From Bradyrhizobium sp. MOS002 (GTDB lineage Bacteria; Pseudomonadota; Alphaproteobacteria; Rhizobiales; Xanthobacteraceae): a stretch of 64,000 nucleotides of DNA. A program made the position numbers and the translations under genes. Below, piece by piece: positions 52,401 to 59,435 of this stretch (positions within the stretch are counted from its first letter, which is position 1; every line of letters begins with the position of its first letter). Below the pieces are notes generated by a model, which was not told the origin of the DNA, did no database searches, and saw only the letters and a program-made list of their open reading frames with translations. The DNA lies in assembly GCF_003020115.1 (NCBI RefSeq), contig NZ_PYFX01000010.1, positions 124,001 through 188,000 of the forward strand, written 5' to 3'.

Positions 52401-52589
52401 CTGCATCTCCTGGGCGGTCGCGCCCGGCCAGAGCACGGAGACGTTGACCACCTTCACCGTGAAGAACGGATCCTCGGCGCGGCCGAGCTTCTGATAGGAG
52501 AAGAACCCGGCGACGCCGAGAATGAGCATCAGGAACAGGATCAGCGTCGGATGGCTGACGGCCCAGGCCGAAAGATTGAAGCGCTTCAT
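49452..52589 (-). CDS. RND-family efflux pump, inner-membrane permease
   Basis: A 1045-residue pump. The N-terminal helix is LILFLMLILGVAGFFSYQKL, then the DPFFTVKVVNV and PGATAQEMQAQVADPIEKKI porter blocks. The proton-relay region is ALGLLVDDAIIAVEMMVVKM (about residue 400), with paired Asp as in AcrB-type pumps. A second large periplasmic loop and C-terminal helices (FGFVALLGLIALAGMIMRNA) follow. It exports small molecules across the envelope together with the adaptor encoded just upstream; no outer-membrane factor gene is nearby. The ATG at 52589 is used; one four codons upstream is possible. Confidence 0.93.
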   Translation of the reverse strand: MKRFNLSAWAVSHPTLILFLMLILGVAGFFSYQKLGRAEDPFFTVKVVNVSVLWPGATAQEMQAQVADPIEKKIQELPYFEKVQTYSKPGFTALQVTFRDSTPPKDVPYLFYLLRKKLVDVQGQLPSGILGPVVNDEFSDVDSILYMMTGDGADYAQLKKVSEGFRQRLLKVPGVTKVDVYGNQDERIFVEFSHAKLATLGITPQALFDSLAKQNNVTPAGTVETSSQRVPLRVTGALDGAKAVAETPVESNGRVFRLGDIATVTHGYVDPPSFIVRQEGKAAIGIGVVTAKGANILDLGKEVEKATAEFMKAVPQGVDIKLIADQPKVVEHAVSEFVHSFMEALVIVLFVSFLALGWRTGIVVALSVPLVLGIVFVVMNTMSLDLHRITLGALIIALGLLVDDAIIAVEMMVVKMEQGWDRMRAASFAWESTAFPMLTGTLVTAAGFLPIGFANSAVGEYAGSIFWIVAIALVASWFVAVIFTPYIGVMLLPNIKVHHNHDPHAVYETRMYRGLRGIVQWCVNHRITVVAATVGVFIASIVGFGHVQQQFFPLSERPELFLQLRLPEGTAFNVTEKAVKKAETMLKDDKDIETYTAYVGQGSPRFWLGLNPQLPNEAFAEIVIVAKGVEARERIKAKLENAVADGALNEARVRVDRFNFGPPVGFPVQFRVIGPDANKVREIAYQVRDVMRQNKSVKDVQLDWNEQSPYLKLVVDQDRARAMGLTPQDVSQALSMLISGSQVTTVRDGIEKVGVVARAVSSERLDLGAVGDLTITSRNGVAVPLQQIAKIEYAHEEPIMWRRNRDMAITVRSDVVDGVQAPDVTGQIAPKLKAIKDNLEPAYRIEAGGAFEESAKGNASIFILFPLMVMVMLTLLMFQLQSFSRLILVFLTAPLGIVGASFGLNIANAPFGFVALLGLIALAGMIMRNAVILVDQIETDVSHGLTRREAIVEATVRRARPVVLTALAAILAMIPLSRSAFWGPMAITIMGGLFVATFLTLLYLPGLYALWFRKSLDEAGTPEQPAAPQHGSDDQHAIPLAEAAE

Positions 52590-52643
52590 CGCACTCTCCA
52601 AAGATGATCCGGTTGCAAAAAACGAAAGCCACTCTGCTCAACG

Positions 52644-52707
52644 CGTCGTCGCGAGGCAGCGAAGCAATCCAGGGGGCTGGGCAGGTTCTGGATCGCTTCG
52701 CCGCTTC
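52644..52707. repeat. Decayed family A palindromic repeat (copy 4)
   Basis: CGTCGTCGCGAGGCAGCGAA, then CTGGATCGCTTCGCCGCTTC, retains the AGCGAAGCAATCCAG core of family A but has lost the outer right arm. It lies between the adaptor and pump genes inside the efflux operon. Confidence 0.6.
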
Positions 52708-52768
52708 AGTCCCAGCATTTGCGCTTGGGCCGAAACTCACCTCACACGACGTAACTCGTAAACGAGAC

Positions 52769-53875
52769 TTAAAAGGACAGTGACGACACGATCCGCACCC
52801 TCTGGCCCGGATCGAGCTTCTGCACACCGAGGGCGACGATCTTGGCGCCCTCTTCGACACCGCCGGTGATGACGACGTCATTGCTCTCGTAGGACTTCAC
52901 CACGACCGGCTTCAGCGTGATCCCGCCGTTGTCGTCGACGACGTAGAAGGACGGCTTGCCGCCTTCGTTGAACAGCGCCGACAGCGGCAGCCGCGCGACG
53001 CGCTCGGTCGCAGCGTCCGACAGCGTCAGCGTCGCCGTCATGCCGAGCGAAACCTTGTCGTCGGCCTCGGGCAGCGAGAACTTGGCGAGATAGGTGCGCG
53101 TGGCGGGATCTGCGGTGGGTGCGATTTCGCGCAGCCTGGCCGTATATTTCTTGCCCGGCTCCGACCAAAGAGTGACGCTGGCGGCGCCCGATTTGGCACG
53201 TCCGACCAGCGTCTCAGGGATCGCGACGACCGCTTCCTTTTCGGCAAAGCGGGCGACACGGATCGAGGTCTGGCCTGCGGAAACCACCTGGCCGGGCTCG
53301 ATCAGCGTTGCGGTGACGACGCCACGGGCGTCGGCGTTGAGCGTCGCGTAGGAAAGGGAATTCTTGGTCAATTCGACCGAGCGCTCGGCCCGGTTCAGGC
53401 GCGCACGCGCCTCGTCGGCGGCGGCGCGGCTCGAATCCATCGCCGCATCCGTGGTCCAGCCCTTGGCCTTCAAATCCTTGGCGCGCTGCTCGGCGGCGGC
53501 GGCCTGAACCAGCACGCCGGTCGCAGCGGTCTGTTCGGCAACGGCTTGCTCGGCCTGGAGCTTCAGATCGACCTCATCGAGGATCGCGAGCGGCTGGCCG
53601 ATCTCGACGGTCTGGCCGACTTCGACCAGGCGCTTGGCGACCTTGCCGGCAACCCGAAAGCCCAGATCGCTCTCGATCCTCGGCCTGATGGTGCCAACGA
53701 AGCTGCGCTCGGGCTTTTCGGCATCATAATGGGCGGTGGCGACGAGAACCGGCCGCGGCGGCTCGGCCTTTTCAGCGACGCTGTCATTGCACCCAGCGAG
53801 GGCCGCAGCCACTAGCGCCAGCGAAACACCGGCCAAGAGCTTCGAATAGCTGGACAAAACCGTTCGGACGAACAT
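52769..53875 (-). CDS. RND efflux periplasmic adaptor (lipoprotein)
   Basis: A 368-residue membrane-fusion protein. The signal sequence ends in the lipobox LAGC (about residue 28). The lipoyl and hairpin parts follow: VGTIRPRIESDLGFRVAGKV, LVEVGQTVEIGQPLAILDEV, then a coiled-coil hairpin rich in Ala/Glu (QAEQAVAEQTAATGVLVQAA). The beta-barrel region contains DARGVVTATLIEPGQVVSAG. The start ATG at 53875 puts the lipobox in the usual place; an ATG eight codons upstream is possible. It precedes the RND pump by about 180 bp on the same strand. Confidence 0.92.
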   Translation of the reverse strand: MFVRTVLSSYSKLLAGVSLALVAAALAGCNDSVAEKAEPPRPVLVATAHYDAEKPERSFVGTIRPRIESDLGFRVAGKVAKRLVEVGQTVEIGQPLAILDEVDLKLQAEQAVAEQTAATGVLVQAAAAEQRAKDLKAKGWTTDAAMDSSRAAADEARARLNRAERSVELTKNSLSYATLNADARGVVTATLIEPGQVVSAGQTSIRVARFAEKEAVVAIPETLVGRAKSGAASVTLWSEPGKKYTARLREIAPTADPATRTYLAKFSLPEADDKVSLGMTATLTLSDAATERVARLPLSALFNEGGKPSFYVVDDNGGITLKPVVVKSYESNDVVITGGVEEGAKIVALGVQKLDPGQRVRIVSSLSF

Positions 53876-53913
53876 CGGAGGACACTCCCTCGGCTGCAAT
53901 GAGAGGAATGTCG

Positions 53914-53951
53914 ACTAATCACTGATAAAAGTCAATATTCGTCAGTCATCA
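53914..53951. promoter_or_regulatory. AT-rich element upstream of the efflux operon
   Basis: GACT...AGTC arms enclose a short centre at 53914-53934 (GACTAATC...AAAAGTC), and GTCAATATTCGTCAGTCA follows. This is an AT-rich patch immediately upstream of the adaptor start. It is a plausible TetR operator/promoter region, but the symmetry is weak. Confidence 0.35.
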
Positions 53952-54046
53952 GGAAAGCGTGATCGTTAAGAGGTGGTAACAATTCTCTGGAATTGGCGGA
54001 GCTCCCTTTTCCTGATAGGGTTACATGTAACCGAACGGAGCGACCT

Positions 54047-54277
54047 ATGCCGTCCTCTTCTAAGCCAAAGTCGTCGCGAGCGAAGGTCCGCGAGCATCGA
54101 GACCGGCTGCGCGCTCAGGGGCTCCGTCCGATCCAGATCTGGGTTCCGGATGTCCGTTCAGCCTCCTTCAAGGCGGAGGCCCATCGCCAGTCACTGGCGG
54201 TCGCATCGAACCCGCACGAGGATGACGATCAGGCTTTCGTCGATGCGATCTCCGACTGGCCTGGCGAGACAGAATAG
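54047..54277 (+). CDS. MazE-like antitoxin (DUF3018)
   Basis: A 76-residue protein, MPSSSKPKSSRAKVREHRDR, then LRAQGLRPIQIWVPDVRSAS, FKAEAHRQSLAVASNPHEDD and an acidic C-terminus (DDQAFVDAISDW). The basic N-terminus followed by R-P-I-Q-I-W-V-P-D is the DUF3018 MazE-family signature. The ATG at 54047 (after CGACCT) is preferred to one 18 codons upstream. It is followed after 151 bp by a MazF-like toxin gene, although such pairs usually overlap. Confidence 0.85.
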   Translation: MPSSSKPKSSRAKVREHRDRLRAQGLRPIQIWVPDVRSASFKAEAHRQSLAVASNPHEDDDQAFVDAISDWPGETE

Positions 54278-54307
54278 CCTGCGAACAGCGCAGGGATCTA
54301 GTCGGCA

Positions 54308-54320
54308 GGGCCTCAGGCCC
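54308..54320. repeat. Small palindrome in the mazE-mazF spacer
   Basis: GGGCCTCAGGCCC is a 6-bp perfect inverted repeat with a single-base centre. It lies between imperfect GCCTGCGAAC / GTTTCGCAGCAGGC arms. Together they could fold the spacer RNA of the toxin-antitoxin pair. Confidence 0.5.
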
Positions 54321-54428
54321 GAAACAGTTTCGCAGCAGGCTCTGGCCCAAACTCGCTCCTCCTGAAACTCGTCGGCACGGAGGGAGGTCGAGCAACTGAG
54401 CGTGCCCAGCATGGCGGTCCACGAACCA

Positions 54429-54782
54429 ATGAAGAGAGGCGAAGTCTGGACAGCAGCAGGCGCAAAGGACTACGCGGGGAAACCCCGTCCGGTCATCATC
54501 GTGCAGGACGACGATTTTGACGCAACGGAATCGATCACGGTTTGCCCAATAACAACATCCGAAACCGAGGCACCTCTCTTCAGGTTGCAGGTCGAACCGA
54601 ACGACCGCAACGGCCTCCGAGTGGCATGCCGCCTAATGGTCGACAAGATCACCACGGTACCGAAATCCAAGATGGGCGTGCCGATCGGGCGGCTCGACAA
54701 CGAGGATCTCTCGCGCCTCAATCGCGCCATGCTGGTGTTTCTCGGGCTGGCTGGTTCACAAAAAACCCGCGGCACAGCTTAG
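54429..54782 (+). CDS. MazF/PemK-family endoribonuclease toxin
   Basis: A 117-residue protein. MKRGEVWTAAGAKDYAGKPR then PVIIVQDDDFDATESITVCP is the MazF/PemK core (RGEVW and the KxRPVVIVQ motif). LMVDKITTVPKSKMGVPIGR, with the basic loop, follows. It cleaves mRNA in related proteins. The ATG at 54429 follows a GAACCA stretch with little Shine-Dalgarno; frames extend 9 codons upstream to 54402. The gene lies 151 bp from its antitoxin. A hairpin around 54820-54832 (GGTCC-GAA-GGACC) follows the stop. Confidence 0.88.
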   Translation: MKRGEVWTAAGAKDYAGKPRPVIIVQDDDFDATESITVCPITTSETEAPLFRLQVEPNDRNGLRVACRLMVDKITTVPKSKMGVPIGRLDNEDLSRLNRAMLVFLGLAGSQKTRGTA

Positions 54783-54852
54783 CGATCCGCGCGCCGCAGC
54801 AGCTTCGCCCTTCCAGGACGGTCCGAAGGACCATCCCGGAATAGCAGTCCCC

Positions 54853-56184
54853 TCACCGCCCCTGTTCGGCGAACTCGTGCTTGCTGTCGTGGCCGCCGAT
54901 GAAGACCAGGATGCCGGCGATCAGCGGCAGCACCGCGAGCACGAGCAGGCCGGTCGAGGTCTGGCCGGTGGCTTCCTTGACCCAGCCGATCAGGTAGGGA
55001 CCGCCGAAGCCGGCGAGGTTGCCGATCGAATTGATCAAGGCGATGCCGCCGGCCGCCGCCGTGCCGGAGAGCCAGGCGGTCGGCAGGGTCCAGAACACGC
55101 CGAAACAGCAGAACACGCCGATCGCGGCAACCGTCAGCACGATCATCGTCAAAGTGGGGTCGGTGAGATAGCTGGAGACGCCGAGCGCAGCGGCGGTGAG
55201 CAGCAACGGCGCGCCGACATGCATCACGCGCTCGCGCGTGGCATCGGAATGCCGTGCCCACAGGATCATCGCGATGGTGCCGAACAAATACGGGATCGCG
55301 GTGACGAAGCCGGTCTGGGCGTTGGTGAGGCCGAATGCCTTGACGATCTGCGGCAGCCAGAACTGCATGCCGTAGAGCGCGCCAACGAAGCCGAAATAGA
55401 CCAGGCTCAGCATGATCACCTTCGGTGAGGTCAGCGCCTCGCCCAGCGACAGATGCTTCACCGCCTGCTTGGCCGCGATCTCGGAATCGAGCTTGGTCTT
55501 GAGCCACGCCTTCTGCTCGGCCGAGAGCCAATCCGCCTTCTCGGGCCTGTCGGTGAGATAGAACCAGGTGACGATGCCGAGCAGCACCGAGGGAATGCCT
55601 TCGATGATGAACAGCCACTGCCAACCCTTCAAGCCCATCGCGCCGTCGAGCCCGAGCAGCAGGCCCGAGACCGGCGCGCCGATCACGGTGGAGACCGGCA
55701 CGGCGATGGCGAAGGCCGCAAGGAAGCGGGCGCGATATTCGGCCGGATACCAATAGGTGAGATAGAGGATGATGCCGGGGAAGAAGCCGGCCTCGGCGAC
55801 GCCGAGCAGGAAGCGCAGCACGTAGAAGCTCGTGACGCCGCTCGTGAGCGCCATCAGCGCCGAGATGATGCCCCAGGTCACCATGATGCGGGCGATCCAG
55901 CGGCTGGCGCCGAACTTCTCCAGCGCCAGATTGCTCGGCACCTCGAAAATGAAATAGCCGATGAAGAAGATGCCGGCGCCCCAGGAGAAGATCAGCGGCG
56001 TGAATTTCAGCTCGGCGTTCATGGTCAGCGCGGCGAAGCCGAGATTGACGCGGTCGAGATAGGAGAAGAAGTAGGCCAGCACCAGGAACGGGATCAGGCG
56101 CCAGGAGATGGCGCGGATCGTCGAGGTCTCGATTTCCGACTTGGCTGCGCCGGTCGAACCGGCATAGGTCGTGGTCTGGCTCAT
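54853..56184 (-). CDS. MFS transporter (anion:cation symporter type)
   Basis: A 443-residue, twelve-helix carrier. It starts MSQTTTYAGSTGAAKSEIET; helix 1 is WRLIPFLVLAYFFSYLDRVN, containing the signature L-D-R-V-N of the ACS family, followed by LGFAALTMNAELKFT. The loop FFIGYFIFEVPSNLALEKFG and RFLLGVAEAGFFPGIILYLT are also ACS-like (hexuronate, phthalate or tartrate transporters). The C-terminus is cytosolic and basic/His-containing. The start ATG at 56184 is in the family position. The substrate is an organic acid by family; none can be assigned from the neighbours. Confidence 0.9.
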   Translation of the reverse strand: MSQTTTYAGSTGAAKSEIETSTIRAISWRLIPFLVLAYFFSYLDRVNLGFAALTMNAELKFTPLIFSWGAGIFFIGYFIFEVPSNLALEKFGASRWIARIMVTWGIISALMALTSGVTSFYVLRFLLGVAEAGFFPGIILYLTYWYPAEYRARFLAAFAIAVPVSTVIGAPVSGLLLGLDGAMGLKGWQWLFIIEGIPSVLLGIVTWFYLTDRPEKADWLSAEQKAWLKTKLDSEIAAKQAVKHLSLGEALTSPKVIMLSLVYFGFVGALYGMQFWLPQIVKAFGLTNAQTGFVTAIPYLFGTIAMILWARHSDATRERVMHVGAPLLLTAAALGVSSYLTDPTLTMIVLTVAAIGVFCCFGVFWTLPTAWLSGTAAAGGIALINSIGNLAGFGGPYLIGWVKEATGQTSTGLLVLAVLPLIAGILVFIGGHDSKHEFAEQGR

Positions 56185-56330
56185 GGCTTCCCCCGGGGTT
56201 GTTGCTTTTATGGGCTGATCGGGGGTTTTGAGCATCGCCGCAAAAGAGTCAATGGAGCAAGCAATGCAATGGGCGCAACGGGCCACCACGTTGCGCTACG
56301 ACAGAGATCGGTGATCCGCGCCGCGCACAA

Positions 56331-57494
56331 CTACTCAGCCAATTGAAACTTCTCAAAACGATCGAGCTCCTCCTCGATCTTCCGTTTGAGCTCCTTGCGC
56401 CCCGCGGTCTTCTTCCCCTCTCCGACCCAGGTCCATTTCTGCATCAGCAGCTTCTTCGCCTGCCGGTCGGTCTTCAGATCGAGCGCGGCGACGATCTCGT
56501 CGCCGACCAGCACGGGCAGCGCGAAATAGCCGAGCTTGCGTTTGGCTTTCGGCACATAGGCCTCGAACAAATGGTTGTAGCCGAAAATGAGATTGGTGCG
56601 CTTGCGCTGGATGATCAGCGGATCGAACGACGATAGGATGTGAACGAGATCAGGTGGCGCGCGCTCGCCCGGCTCGAGCGCAGCCGGCAGTGCCCAGTGC
56701 TCCTGCTTGCCGGCACCCTCGATGGCAACGGGCAGGAGCTCGCCACGGCGGACGCGCGAGGCGATCAGGCCAGCCACCGCCGTCTTGCGCGGCGCGTCGA
56801 GATGGCAGACCGAATCGAGGCTCACGACACCTTGCGATCGCAGCGCGCGATCGAGCAGATAGGCCGTAATATCCTTTGCCGACGCCGGCTTCGGCAGCTT
56901 GTCCCAGCCGAAATGGCGCGTCATCAGCTCATAGGTCTTGAGCATGCCCCGGCGCTCGCTGATGGTCACGGCCCCCGTATAGAAGGCGAGCTGCAACGCC
57001 CGCTTCGAGGGCTTTCGGCTTTGCCAGAGATGCTCCTTCTCGGTGAGCACGTCGTCCTCGATGTCGCGGATCGTCAGCGGGCCGGCGCGCACCAGCCGCA
57101 TTACCTTGCGCATGTCGGCAGATTTCACCGAGGCGAACCATTTGTGCCCCTCGCGGCGGTGCTCGCGCATCGCCGGCAGGAAGAAGCGGAAGTCACCGGC
57201 CGGCACGTAAGAGAGCGCATGCGTCCAATACTCAAAGACGCTTCTATCTACGCTCTGGGCTTGGCGCAGGTCGGCGCGGCGGTAGGACGGGATCCGGCTG
57301 AACAGGATATGGTGATGGCAGCGCTCGATCACGTTGATGGTGTCGATCTGCACATAGCCGAGATGCGCGACCGCATCCGAGACGGCTTGCGCGCCGTCAC
57401 CGAACGGCGCGCGCTCGTCCAGCCGCTGGGCATGAAGCCAGATTTGCCGGGCCTGTGTCGTGGTGAGTGGAATCGGTTTGGGCGCGCGGGACAT
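56331..57494 (-). CDS. Winged-helix DNA glycosylase, AlkX/YcaQ type (HTH_42)
   Basis: A 387-residue protein. The N-terminal winged-helix part has HLGYVQIDTINVIERCHHHI (Q-I-D is the Q-hydrophobic-D motif of AlkX/YcaQ), followed by LFSRIPSYRRADL. RSVFEYWTHALSYVP is another family block, as are the C-terminal LIFGYNHLFEAYVPKAKRKL and YFALPVLVGDEIVAALDLKT. AlkX-type enzymes excise nitrogen-mustard and related alkyl DNA adducts including interstrand crosslinks. It has no operon partner. Assignment to AlkX rather than AlkZ rests on the QxD motif. Confidence 0.88.
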   Translation of the reverse strand: MSRAPKPIPLTTTQARQIWLHAQRLDERAPFGDGAQAVSDAVAHLGYVQIDTINVIERCHHHILFSRIPSYRRADLRQAQSVDRSVFEYWTHALSYVPAGDFRFFLPAMREHRREGHKWFASVKSADMRKVMRLVRAGPLTIRDIEDDVLTEKEHLWQSRKPSKRALQLAFYTGAVTISERRGMLKTYELMTRHFGWDKLPKPASAKDITAYLLDRALRSQGVVSLDSVCHLDAPRKTAVAGLIASRVRRGELLPVAIEGAGKQEHWALPAALEPGERAPPDLVHILSSFDPLIIQRKRTNLIFGYNHLFEAYVPKAKRKLGYFALPVLVGDEIVAALDLKTDRQAKKLLMQKWTWVGEGKKTAGRKELKRKIEEELDRFEKFQLAE

Positions 57495-57550
57495 TGCGGG
57501 TGGGAATGTAGCGGAATTCGCGCCGGGAGAAAGAAGCGGGCCGGACTCAG

Positions 57551-57589
57551 CAAAAGAAAAGCCGCGCTGCCATCTGCTGACAGCGCGGC
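57551..57589 (-). terminator. Terminator downstream of the Met-rich protein gene
   Basis: GCCGCGCTG pairs perfectly with CAGCGCGGC around an 11-base loop. Reading leftward it is followed by TTTTCTTTTG. It is 20 bp after the stop. Confidence 0.85.
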
Positions 57590-57609
57590 CGCCTGGCGTG
57601 GCCGAGGCC

Positions 57610-57864
57610 CTATTTCATCATCATGGCTTTCTGCGCCTTCATGTAATGCATGCAGCCGCCCTTCATCTTGCCATTGCTCATATCGGTATTGGCCATGGCC
57701 ATTTCCTTGTTGGCCGCGACCTTGGCCGGGGTATCGGCCGTGCCCATCATCATGGCTGTCGATTTCATCATGTTATCGCCGGTGCACGCCATCATGGCGG
57801 CGGATGCCGGTGAAAGGGAAAGGGTGAACGCGACAAAAGCGGTGGCTGTGAGCAAGATCTTCAT
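57610..57864 (-). CDS. Secreted methionine-rich small protein
   Basis: An 84-residue protein. The Sec signal MKILLTATAFVAFTLSLSPA ends near SAA. The ~60-residue mature chain contains about 16 methionines, two cysteines (AC-TGDNMMK near the start, GGC near the end) and few aromatics. The ATG at 57864 is preceded by a GGAGGAGAC-like site (CGGAGGAGACTTTTCG), confirming the start. Met clusters such as TAMMMGT and QKAMMMK resemble copper(I)- or silver-binding periplasmic peptides, but no known domain is present. No metal-transport gene adjoins it. Confidence 0.82.
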   Translation of the reverse strand: MKILLTATAFVAFTLSLSPASAAMMACTGDNMMKSTAMMMGTADTPAKVAANKEMAMANTDMSNGKMKGGCMHYMKAQKAMMMK

Positions 57865-57984
57865 CGAAAAGTCTCCTCCGTAAAACGAAACCGGCGTCAT
57901 GCCGGCCTTCGCAATTACGTATTCTCTGGCGAAGACGTTTCGTGGAGAAGACAATTTTCTTGCTGCGCTGCGAAGGCGGAAGGC

Positions 57985-58245
57985 TCAGCGGCCAGCTTTC
58001 GGGGCTTTGGACCGGTCGCCCACGCTGCCTGTTGCGACATCGGGTTCGCACGAAGCCTTGCCGCGCTCCTCCGCCTGACAGCGATAGACACTGCCGGTGA
58101 GACGATCGACCAGCCACATGTTCTCGTCGGTCGGCGCTTCAAGCCCGACATAGCGGGAGGTCAGTCCCGTGATCAGCGTCGACAGCAGGATCGCCACCGC
58201 GATCATCGCCGCGCCGATGTAGATGGGCATGGAGATCAGGGACAC
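57985..58245 (-). CDS. Small membrane-anchored hypothetical protein
   Basis: An 86-residue protein, MSLISMPIYIGAAMIAVAIL then LSTLITGLTSRYVG forming one long N-terminal hydrophobic segment. A periplasmic-looking remainder, TDENMWLVDRLTGSVYRCQA, contains two cysteines (YRC and SCEPD) that could form a disulfide. An alternative start at residue 6 removes a few residues only. I recognise no family. It follows the Met-rich gene region on the same strand, but the terminator makes co-transcription unlikely. Confidence 0.65.
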   Translation of the reverse strand: MSLISMPIYIGAAMIAVAILLSTLITGLTSRYVGLEAPTDENMWLVDRLTGSVYRCQAEERGKASCEPDVATGSVGDRSKAPKAGR

Positions 58246-58736
58246 GGACCGATCCGGCGGGCCACTGCGATAGAACTGTAATCACTTGGCCTCGGCACTG
58301 ATGGAACTCGGCTCCCTTCGCTCGTGCGTGGCGGTCGGGGTCTGCTAGGCGCGCATCTGGCCGATTTCTTGTCCGCGAGCTGGCCATGCCGCGACGGCTT
58401 TGCGACGTTCGATGCCCGCCGCTTCCCGCGAGCCCGCCGGCTCACGCCGACGCCGTGGGTGGCCTGCACAGCTCGACGTGATTTGAATCACCTGGGGCCC
58501 GGCCGCCGCTCGAACCCGTGCTGCGGAGAGCGCGACCGCTGCTATTGGTCCGACCGTGCCTGTCCCCGGAGCAGGAGCGGAGGTCGCCGATCACGCGCCC
58601 CGAACACCGCAAAATGCGCTAGGATCGACCTGGAAGCGGTTATAAGCACCGTGACCGAGATCACATTAGGACCTTTGAACCTTCCCTATGCTCGCAGCAT
58701 CAAATCGCCATGAGGCGTCACAGCGAGGATACGACA
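58246..58736. other. 491-bp region without a convincing gene
   Basis: No open frame in this stretch has protein-like composition and a ribosome site; a 129-codon plus-strand frame (58324-58713) is Arg/Ser/Pro-rich shadow. It must contain the promoter of the OmpA-family gene. GTGATT-TG-AATCAC, a perfect 14-bp inverted repeat, sits at 58478-58491, about 246 bp upstream of that gene. Confidence 0.5.
58478..58491. promoter_or_regulatory. Perfect inverted repeat GTGATT-(2)-AATCAC
   Basis: Six-base arms with a 2-base spacer form a symmetric operator-like site in the region upstream of the OmpA-family gene. The size and symmetry resemble sites for dimeric regulators, and the similarity to CRP/FNR TGA-N-TCA half-sites is partial. 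No regulator is identified. Confidence 0.35.
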
Positions 58737-59378
58737 ATGACCCGTTTCAATAAGTTTTTTGCACTGAAGGCGATTACCCTTTCGGCAGTTCTGTCGATGA
58801 CGGCCGGCCTGGCTATGGCCGGCGATGGCAATATCTCTACCAATCAGATCCTGGATGCATTGAAGCCGAAGTCGGCGACCCGCGGTCTGTCCGCAGGTCC
58901 GCAGGTCGATCCGGCGGTGCAGGCCAAGGAATCGACATTCCTGAACACCGTGCGCAACCGTTCGACGCGGTCGCTCTCGACGGGCGAGCGCGAGCAGATC
59001 GCCGAGCTCGCCGCGACCAAGCCGAAGATCGATCTGGAGATCCAGTTCGACTACAATTCGGCCGACATCGCCAAGACGTCGGTGCCGTCGGTGCAGGCGC
59101 TCGGCAAGGCGCTGTCCGATCCCTCGCTGAAGGGCTCGACCTTCGTGGTCGCCGGCCACACCGATGCGGTCGGCACCGAGGGATACAATCAGGGGCTCTC
59201 CGAACGGCGGGCCGACACCATCAAGAAGTACCTGGTGCAGAACTACGGCCTCACCGGCACCGATCTCGTCACCGTCGGCTACGGCAAGACCAAGCTGAAG
59301 GACGCCGCCAACGGCGCCGACCCGATCAACCGCCGCGTCCAGGTCGTGAACATGGACACCCAGACCGCGTCGAAGTAA
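58737..59378 (+). CDS. OmpA-family outer membrane / peptidoglycan-binding protein
   Basis: A 213-residue protein. The signal peptide FFALKAITLSAVLSMTAGLA ends at about AMAGDG. The C-terminal OmpA domain starts near residue 100 (LEIQFDYNSADIAKTSVPSV) with VVAGHTDAVGTEGYNQGLSE and NRRVQVVN, the peptidoglycan-binding pattern with conserved Asp and Arg. The N-terminal ~70 mature residues lack a barrel and have Asp/Lys/Thr content. The ATG at 58737 follows a GAGGATACGACA site. It may link the outer membrane to peptidoglycan. Confidence 0.9.
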   Translation: MTRFNKFFALKAITLSAVLSMTAGLAMAGDGNISTNQILDALKPKSATRGLSAGPQVDPAVQAKESTFLNTVRNRSTRSLSTGEREQIAELAATKPKIDLEIQFDYNSADIAKTSVPSVQALGKALSDPSLKGSTFVVAGHTDAVGTEGYNQGLSERRADTIKKYLVQNYGLTGTDLVTVGYGKTKLKDAANGADPINRRVQVVNMDTQTASK

Positions 59379-59400
59379 GTCACAGGTCATCACCCATAAA

Positions 59401-59434
59401 GACGCCGCCTGCCGTTCTCCCGGCGGGCGGCGTC
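59401..59434. terminator. Bidirectional hairpin between the OmpA and mannosyltransferase-like genes
   Basis: GACGCCGCCTGCCG pairs with CGGCGGGCGGCGTC with one mismatch. The left flank reads CCCATAAA (TTTATGGG on the minus strand). It lies between convergent stops and may terminate both. Confidence 0.7.
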
Positions 59435-59435
59435 A

